64,000 nt of DNA from Ancylobacter novellus (GTDB lineage Bacteria; Pseudomonadota; Alphaproteobacteria; Rhizobiales; Methylopilaceae): contig QFPN01000013.1 in the NCBI GenBank assembly GCA_003241695.1, forward strand, positions 1 through 64,000, given 5' to 3'. The notes under the pieces are model-generated. The model worked only from the letters and a program-made list of their open reading frames with translations. It was not told where the DNA came from and ran no database searches. Both the position numbers and the translations under genes were made by a program. Each line of letters starts with the position of its first letter. The stretch's first letter is position 1. Below, in pieces: positions 58,165 to 64,000 of the stretch.

Positions 58165-59493
58165 TCAGCCCGTCTCGTGGTCCTTCGGCAGCGGCGGCAT
58201 CCAGTCGGGGCGCGGCAGCGGGTCGGGCGCGGGCTCGAGCTTCGGCGACATCAGCCTGCCGTCGGCAGTGCGCGCGAACTGGCTGCGCGCGCTCCAGGGG
58301 CCGCAGACCAGCGAGTAGTAGTCGTACGGGCCGCGGACCTCGTTCGCCATGACGAACTGGAAATGGGCGCGGAAGACGCGGAAGCCCTTCCTGAGGTTCT
58401 CGATCGACTCACGCCCAAGCATCTTGGTCAGAAAGGCGCGGCGGAAGACCGGATTCGGCCGGTCGGCCGGCACGTCGAGCCCGAGCTCCGTCACCGGATC
58501 GCGGTTCGGGAAATTGAGGGAATCCCACGGGCCGACGACCTCCGCCCAGAACAGCGTGGGTTCGACCGCAAGCAGCCGGATCCTCTCCCGGAACCAGCCT
58601 GCGCGCGGGTGGAAGGCGACCAGCAGCTCGCTCGCGCCGACGGTCAGCAAAGCGAGCGGCGTTCCCGTCCTGAGATCCGGGCGGCGCTCATAGGCGCGCG
58701 CGACCGCGTCGATTCCGACGAAGCTTCCGCTCGAATGGCCGACGACCAGCACCTCGTCGGCTTCGCCCGCCGCCGCCACCTCCGCGATGCGGTCCGCGAA
58801 GGCGTCGACACGGGCCGACAGCGCCGGGTCGGAGCGCCGCGCATAGCGCCGCTGGGATCGGCCGTCGTCCATGAGGTGGACGATGAAGCTGCCCGAACGC
58901 CTGAACGCCTCGACGAGGGCGAGCGCGAGGCCGCAGCCCAGGATCACGCCCAGGACGACGCCGAGCGTCGGAGCGCCGAGACCGGCGGCGAGGCGCGCCG
59001 CGACGACGCCCGTCCAGATCGACAGGCCGAGCACCAGCAGGACGCTCATGAGCGGATAAAGCCACGCCGCCGCGCACCAGGGCGCGGCGCGCCAGATGCG
59101 CCAGAGCAGGCCAGAGAAGATCGCATCGGCTGCGGTGGCGAGACCGCGCAGGATCTTGAACGGCAGGGGCGTCGCGAAATCGGCCGCGACGAAATCGTCC
59201 CAGCGCAGCGTCTCGTAGACGACGTCGACCGCGACGCCGTCCGCGTCGAGCCGCGCGCCCCAGCGCAGGCTCGGCACGCGTTCGTCCGCGACGTCTTCGC
59301 GGTCGACCTCGACCCGGACGCCCCAGACCTTGCTGAAGCGGCGCAGCTCAAAGACGGCCAGTCGCCGGTAGAGCGCGGGATCGCGGGGGTCGTAGCCCGG
59401 AACGTAAAAGACGTGGCGCCGGCGCACTTCCTGGCGCGGCGCCGCCTCGACAGCCTCCGCCGCGCCCGCTTCCGCGGCATTCTCGCCCGCCAT
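58165..59493 (-). CDS. Membrane protein with alpha/beta-hydrolase-like GHSSG motif
   Basis: A 442-residue protein. Early segment HVFYVPGYDPRDPALYRRLA, then two membrane helices (LYPLMSVLLVLGLSIWTGVV and the next hydrophobic segment). The VLVVGHSSGSFVGIDAVARA region contains G-x-S-x-G with Ser254, a nucleophile elbow. No catalytic acid or His could be assigned with certainty. It lies in a leftward group with two glycosyltransferase genes, so a lipid or glycolipid role is possible but unproven. Confidence 0.7.
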   Translation of the reverse strand: MAGENAAEAGAAEAVEAAPRQEVRRRHVFYVPGYDPRDPALYRRLAVFELRRFSKVWGVRVEVDREDVADERVPSLRWGARLDADGVAVDVVYETLRWDDFVAADFATPLPFKILRGLATAADAIFSGLLWRIWRAAPWCAAAWLYPLMSVLLVLGLSIWTGVVAARLAAGLGAPTLGVVLGVILGCGLALALVEAFRRSGSFIVHLMDDGRSQRRYARRSDPALSARVDAFADRIAEVAAAGEADEVLVVGHSSGSFVGIDAVARAYERRPDLRTGTPLALLTVGASELLVAFHPRAGWFRERIRLLAVEPTLFWAEVVGPWDSLNFPNRDPVTELGLDVPADRPNPVFRRAFLTKMLGRESIENLRKGFRVFRAHFQFVMANEVRGPYDYYSLVCGPWSARSQFARTADGRLMSPKLEPAPDPLPRPDWMPPLPKDHETG

Positions 59494-59574
59494 CAGCCTC
59501 ACCCGAACGCACGCCCCGGGCGATCTATTCCACGCCCCGTCACGAAAGGACAGCGGCGAAGACGGCGGATCCTG

Positions 59575-60861
59575 TCACTCGGCGGCTTCGCGCGGGATCA
59601 TCGCGCCGGGAGCGGCGCCGAACTCGGCCTCGATGCGGTCGCAGGCCTCGGCGATCACGTCGGCGCGACTCGTGCGGGCGGCGACCGACCGGCAGGCTTC
59701 CGCGACTGCGGGCGAGCCCAGCACCTCGTCGAGCGCCGCAGCGGCGCGACGGGCCGTGAACAGCGCGCGCGGCGCCGAGGTCCCGCAGCCGAGACGCCGA
59801 ACGCGCGCGGCGTGGTCGAACTGATCGAAGGCCATCGGCACCACGACCTGGGGCGCGCCCGCCGCGAAGGCCTGCGACACCGTGCCGACCCCGCCGTGAT
59901 GGATCAGCGCTGCGCAGCGCGGCAGCACCTTCCCAAGCGGCGCGTAGGTCGAGAAGAAGGCGCGGCCTTCGAGGCCTTTGGGCGGCGTGATCTTCTGGTG
60001 CGACAGGACGAGGCAGCGCCGCCCGCTTCGCGCGCAGGCTTCGATCGCGGCCTTGTAGAGCGAGGCGGTCCGCAGACGCGCCGAACCGAAGGTGATCGCG
60101 ACCGGCGGTTCGCCTGCGCCGAGAAACGCGTCGAGCGCCGGATCGAGCTGGGCCGAGGACGCGCCGTACATGTCGGCGCGCGGGAAATCGAGCTGCACGG
60201 ACTGCGCCGGCCAGTCGGCCTGCCGCGGCGCGAACCAGTCCGGGAACAGCAGCAGCATACGCTGGGAGGAATGCCACCACTTGCGGATCTTGCGCTTGGG
60301 CTCGAGCCCGAGCGACAGACGGAAGCGGTTGAGCTCGGGCTTGATCAGCGGCGCGATGAAGGCCGTGTAGAGCCCCGTCTGCAGCTTCATCTTGAGCGAG
60401 GCCGGCAACCGGCTCGGCATCGCGACGAAGGGCAGGCGCGGCGGGGCGTCGCGCGAGACGAACATGATCGGCGTAAGGTGCACGGACACCACCGGCACAC
60501 CGAGCGTCTCGTGGGCGATCCGCGCGCCGATGGCGAGCGCGGAGGCGATCACCAGCGTGTCGCCGTCGCGGTGATGCCTGACCACGAAATCGTGGGTGGG
60601 CTTCAGGAACCGGTGCAGGTTATGAAACAGGCGGCGCGCGCCGAGGAACGGGCGCCAGAACTGGGGATGCTCGAACAGCTCCGAATATTCGGCCGCTGTC
60701 GTCAGCGGTTCGACGTCGACGCCGGCCCGACGCGCGGCGGGAGCGAAGGTTTCGGCGCAGGCGAGCGTGACCTCGTGGCCGCGACGGTCGAGTTCGGCCG
60801 CGAGCCCGATGAAGGGCAGCACGTCGCCATAGGTTCCGATCGCCACCACGAGAACGCGCAT
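59575..60861 (-). CDS. GT1-type glycosyltransferase, copy 1
   Basis: A 428-residue MGT/UGT-like enzyme. The N-terminal domain starts MRVLVVAIGTYGDVLPFIGL; the C-terminal nucleotide-sugar domain has VAITFGSARLRT and the motif CAALIHHGGVGTVSQAFAAG, then VVVPMAFDQFDHAARVRRLG. GT1 enzymes glycosylate lipids, carotenoids or natural products. It shares many identical positions with the adjacent copy, and both have EPF/DWFAPRQADWP-type segments. Sugar donor and acceptor unknown. Confidence 0.9.
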   Translation of the reverse strand: MRVLVVAIGTYGDVLPFIGLAAELDRRGHEVTLACAETFAPAARRAGVDVEPLTTAAEYSELFEHPQFWRPFLGARRLFHNLHRFLKPTHDFVVRHHRDGDTLVIASALAIGARIAHETLGVPVVSVHLTPIMFVSRDAPPRLPFVAMPSRLPASLKMKLQTGLYTAFIAPLIKPELNRFRLSLGLEPKRKIRKWWHSSQRMLLLFPDWFAPRQADWPAQSVQLDFPRADMYGASSAQLDPALDAFLGAGEPPVAITFGSARLRTASLYKAAIEACARSGRRCLVLSHQKITPPKGLEGRAFFSTYAPLGKVLPRCAALIHHGGVGTVSQAFAAGAPQVVVPMAFDQFDHAARVRRLGCGTSAPRALFTARRAAAALDEVLGSPAVAEACRSVAARTSRADVIAEACDRIEAEFGAAPGAMIPREAAE

Positions 60862-61034
60862 ACGCAGACCCTAACCTCAGACGCCGGGCAGATGTTCGCC
60901 CCGCGCTCCTAGAGCAATTCGCGGGCCAACCCCTCCGCGCCAGTCTATGTCCTTGCATCATTCCCACGCCGAGGGGAAGCATGCGCGCGCGCACGGATCG
61001 TTTCGCTCTGCTGCGCCGCGAAATGCCACGCCGC

Positions 61035-62333
61035 TCAGGCCTCGGTCGCGGACGCGGCCTTTCGGCTGCGGCGGCGCTCGGCGACAGACGCGAATTCGGC
61101 TTCGACCGCGTCCGCAGCAGCGGCGACCGCGTCGTCGCCGGCTGAAAGCGCAGCGGCCCGGCGGGTCCCCTCCCCGATCTCGCGCGAGGCGAAGATCGCG
61201 CGCAATCGCGACGCCCCGCTTCGGGCGCCGAACAGGCGTCGGCGGATCACGAATCCGCAGCCGAGCCGTCTCACCCGCTCGGCGTTGTCGAACTGGTCGA
61301 AGGCCAGGGGGACGACGAGCTGAGGCGTGCCGGCCGCGAAAGCGCGCGCCACGGTGCCGACCCCGCCATGGTGGACGAACGCCGCGCAGCGCGGCAGCAC
61401 CTCGCCGAACGGCGCGTAAGGCGTGACGAGCGCGCGGCCACGCAGCGCAGGCGGGATCTCGACCGTCTCGCCGGTCATAACAAGGCTGCGGCGTCCGACG
61501 CGCTCCGCGGCCTCCATGGCGGCGCGATAGAGGGGCGCGCCGCGGCGCATCGCGGTGCCGAAGGTTATGGCGACAGGCGCCTCGCCGTCCGCGAGAAACC
61601 GCTCGATCCGCGGGTCCGTGGCCGCGCCCACGGCGCCGAGACGATCGGCCCGCGGAAATCCGATCTGCCGAACCTGCTCCGGCCAGTCAGGCTGACGCTC
61701 GGCGAACCACGGCGGGCACATCAGCAGGACACGGCGGGGCGCGTGCCACCAGTGGCGAAGCCGTTTGACCGGCGCGAGGCCGAGTTCGGCGCGCAGACGG
61801 TTCAGCCCCGTCTTGATGTGAGGATCGACGAACCATTCGTCGGCGCCGAGATGAAGCTCCCATTTCAGGCGCGGGGGCAACCAATTGGCGGCGCCGACCA
61901 GCGGCAGGCGCGGCGCCTCGTGCCGGCTCTGGATGGTCATCGGCGACAGGTGCGTCGTGACCAGCGGGAGTTTCAGGGCGTCCTGGGCGAGGCGCGCCCC
62001 AAGCGCGAGCGTGGACGCGACGATGATCGTCTTCTTCGGGGCTGCGTGGCGGCCGATGAAATCGTAGATCGGTCGGATCGCCCGCTCGGCGTAAGAGAAC
62101 AGGCGCCCCATGCCGCGAAGCGGCCGCCAGAGATCGCCGTCCTCCATCGCGGCCCGATAGTCGGCCTCGCTGAGAAGCTGCTCGAAGGACACCCCGACGG
62201 AGGCGGCTGCGGCGGCGAACGGCTCCGCGCCCGCCATGATCACTTCATGGCCGCGGCTCGCGAGTTCGCCGCCGATCGCGATCAGCGGCAGGACGTCGCC
62301 ATGCGAACCGAATGCGGCGATGAGGACGCGCAT
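61035..62333 (-). CDS. GT1-type glycosyltransferase, copy 2
   Basis: A 432-residue enzyme. The N-terminus MRVLIAAFGSHGDVLPLIAI, the HHGGVGTVARAFAAG motif and VVPLAFDQFDNAERVRRLG mark the GT1 fold. It aligns with the adjacent copy along most of its length, including WFAERQPDWPEQVRQIGFPR. The pair likely arose by duplication. The C-terminus is basic (ERRRSRKAAS). The ATG at 62333 is chosen. Confidence 0.9.
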   Translation of the reverse strand: MRVLIAAFGSHGDVLPLIAIGGELASRGHEVIMAGAEPFAAAAASVGVSFEQLLSEADYRAAMEDGDLWRPLRGMGRLFSYAERAIRPIYDFIGRHAAPKKTIIVASTLALGARLAQDALKLPLVTTHLSPMTIQSRHEAPRLPLVGAANWLPPRLKWELHLGADEWFVDPHIKTGLNRLRAELGLAPVKRLRHWWHAPRRVLLMCPPWFAERQPDWPEQVRQIGFPRADRLGAVGAATDPRIERFLADGEAPVAITFGTAMRRGAPLYRAAMEAAERVGRRSLVMTGETVEIPPALRGRALVTPYAPFGEVLPRCAAFVHHGGVGTVARAFAAGTPQLVVPLAFDQFDNAERVRRLGCGFVIRRRLFGARSGASRLRAIFASREIGEGTRRAAALSAGDDAVAAAADAVEAEFASVAERRRSRKAASATEA

Positions 62334-62567
62334 GGGATCCCGCCCCACGCTTCGCCGGCGCCGAAACGACACGGCGCGTCGGAGCGACTTCCTGACGCCT
62401 CGCTCAGCAGCTGAGCCGCATCGCCGGAGCGTCAAAGTCGGGATCTTACCGTCGTCTTGCGTTCACGCAACCCACGCGAGCGCAAGTCCCCCCGCTCCGG
62501 ACGGAGAACGCCGGACCCGGAGGGATCGATCTGCAACCAATGAGGGCCAAACCGTCGCCGCGCGGAG

Positions 62568-64000
62568 TCAGAGCGGAATGTTGTCGTGTTTCTTCCAGGG
62601 ATTTTCCAGCCGCTTGCCCCTGAGCATCGCAAGCGCGCGGGCGACCCGGCGGCGTGTCGAGCGCGGATGAATGACCTCGTCGATATAGCCGCGCTCCGCC
62701 GCCACGAAGGGCGACATGAAGCGGTCCTCGTATTCCTTGGTCTTGGCCGCGATGCCTTCGGCGTCGGCGCCGCGGAAGATGATCTCGACCGCGCCCTTCG
62801 CGCCCATGACCGCGATCTGCGCTGTCGGCCAGGCGTAGTTCACGTCGCCGCGCAGATGCTTCGACGCCATGACGTCATAGGCGCCGCCGAAGGCCTTGCG
62901 GGTGATGATCGTCACCTTCGGCACGGTCGCTTCCGCATAAGCGAACAGCAGCTTCGCCCCGTGCTTGATCAGGCCGCCATATTCCTGGGCGGTGCCGGGC
63001 AGGAAGCCGGGCACGTCCACGAAGGTGACGATCGGAATCTCGAAGCAGTCACAGAAGCGCACGAAGCGCGCGGCCTTGCGGGAGGCGTCCGAGTCGAGCA
63101 CGCCCGCCAGCACCATCGGCTGGTTGGCGACGATGCCGACCGTGCGGCCCTCCATGCGGCCGAACCCCGTCACGATGTTCTTCGCGAAGGCCTCCTGGAT
63201 CTCGAAGAAGTCGCCCTCGTCGACCGTCTTCGTGATCAGCTCCTTGATGTCGTAGGGCTTGTTCGGATTGTCCGGGATGATGGTGTCGAGCGAGAGGTCG
63301 TCGCGGTCGGCCGAGTCGAAGGACGGCCATTCCGGCACGCCCTCGATGTTGTTGCCCGGCAGGAAATCCATCAGGCGGCGCATGTCGACCAGCGCGTCGA
63401 CGTCGTTGTCATAGGCCCCGTCGGCGACCGACGACTTCGTCGTGTGGATCTTGGCGCCGCCGAGCTCCTCCGACGTCACCGTCTCGTTGGTCACCGTCTT
63501 CACGACGTCCGGGCCGGTGACGAACAGGTAGGAGCGGTCGCGCACCATGAAGATGAAGTCGGTCATGGCGGGCGAATAGACGTCGCCGCCCGCGCACGGG
63601 CCCATGATCACCGAGATCTGCGGGATGACGCCCGAGGCCAGCACGTTGCGCTGGAACACCTCGCCATAGCCGCCGAGCGCCGCGACGCCCTCCTGGATGC
63701 GCGCGCCGCCGGCGTCGAAGAGACCCACGACCGGCGCGCGGTTGCGGATCGCCATGTCCTGGATCTTGATGATCTTCTGGGCGTGAGCTTCGGAGAGCGA
63801 GCCGCCGAAAACGGTGAAGTCCTTGGCGAACACGAACACCTTGCGGCCGTTCACCGTGCCCCAGCCGGTGACGACGCCGTCGCCGGGGATCTTCTGCTTC
63901 TCCATGCCGAAGTCGCTTGAGCGGTGCTCGACGAACATGTCGTATTCTTCGAAGGACTCCGGATCGAGGAAGATCTCGAGCCGCTCGCGCGCGGTGAGCT
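62568..64000 (-). CDS. pccB: Propionyl-CoA carboxylase beta subunit, N-terminus cut by window edge
   Basis: At least 477 residues of a carboxyltransferase subunit; the first ATG in the frame inside the window is at 63938, but the frame stays open to 64000 with TARERLEIFLDPESFEEYDM, so the true start is outside. Segments include GDGVVTGWGTVNGRKVFVFA, GGARIQEGVAALGGYGEVF, FVDVPGFLPGTAQEYGG and NYAWPTAQIAVMGAKGAVEI. It is the partner of PccA. Convergent neighbours: none; the downstream gene (glycosyltransferase) is on the same strand after 234 bases. Confidence 0.97.
   Translation of the reverse strand, partial: LTARERLEIFLDPESFEEYDMFVEHRSSDFGMEKQKIPGDGVVTGWGTVNGRKVFVFAKDFTVFGGSLSEAHAQKIIKIQDMAIRNRAPVVGLFDAGGARIQEGVAALGGYGEVFQRNVLASGVIPQISVIMGPCAGGDVYSPAMTDFIFMVRDRSYLFVTGPDVVKTVTNETVTSEELGGAKIHTTKSSVADGAYDNDVDALVDMRRLMDFLPGNNIEGVPEWPSFDSADRDDLSLDTIIPDNPNKPYDIKELITKTVDEGDFFEIQEAFAKNIVTGFGRMEGRTVGIVANQPMVLAGVLDSDASRKAARFVRFCDCFEIPIVTFVDVPGFLPGTAQEYGGLIKHGAKLLFAYAEATVPKVTIITRKAFGGAYDVMASKHLRGDVNYAWPTAQIAVMGAKGAVEIIFRGADAEGIAAKTKEYEDRFMSPFVAAERGYIDEVIHPRSTRRRVARALAMLRGKRLENPWKKHDNIPL

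Overview
The window is about 64 kb of very GC-rich chromosome (near 70% G+C apart from one AT-rich segment). It looks like an alphaproteobacterium of the order Hyphomicrobiales (Rhizobiales). The signs are the dusB(nifR3)-ntrB-ntrC operon, a fused ispDF, the nrdR-ribD-ribE-ribH-nusB order beside glyA, a direct-repeat LexA box (GTTC-N7-GTTC) before uvrA, DUF1127 and zf-CHCC small proteins, a PleC/PdhS-type histidine kinase, and intergenic palindromic repeats of the kind common in this order. The genus cannot be fixed from the sequence alone. Almost everything is ordinary chromosomal backbone; no transposase, integrase, phage module or CRISPR array was seen.

Layout. 0.5-6 kb: DUF167 and DUF3750 proteins, two related secreted Gly/His-rich small proteins, htpG, an enoyl-CoA hydratase, then a repeat-rich spacer. 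6-17 kb: pepN, a membrane PAS histidine kinase, a parDE toxin-antitoxin pair, glnE, a small HTH protein and azlCD. 17-18 kb: an AT-rich segment with one gene that looks like a fusion of a HEPN-like domain (R-X4-H) and a cysteine-free LprI-like domain; this is the most unusual item in the window. 18-26.6 kb: a cytoplasmic molybdopterin oxidoreductase, a MocR regulator divergent from an EamA exporter, an FAD monooxygenase, a zf-CHCC protein, a secreted hypothetical protein, an alpha/beta hydrolase and cysE. 26.7-32.2 kb: ntrC, ntrB and dusB, divergent from ispDF and a CinA-domain gene. 32.2-39 kb: a soluble PAS chemoreceptor, nusB-ribH-ribE-ribD-nrdR, and glyA.

39-53 kb: SOS-controlled uvrA, a DUF1127 protein, a tiny ORF between two terminators, trmFO with DUF3253, kup, a DUF218 protein, an acyltransferase, a 58-residue coiled-coil protein, a GH25 lipoprotein, mgtE, tRNA-Leu(GAG) and an orphan FliN-type SpoA protein. 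53-64 kb: lipB, a GH114 protein, two related small lipoproteins, acylphosphatase, and pccA and pccB separated by a hydrolase and two tandem GT1 glycosyltransferases. pccB runs off the right edge.

Functional themes are nitrogen regulation (ntrBC, dusB, glnE), one-carbon and riboflavin/folate-linked metabolism (glyA, ribDEH, trmFO, nrdR), propionyl-CoA carboxylation, ion uptake (kup, mgtE) and envelope functions. Start codons were chosen by ribosome-binding sites and family alignment from memory, so several could shift by a few codons. All family assignments are by eye, without database searches.
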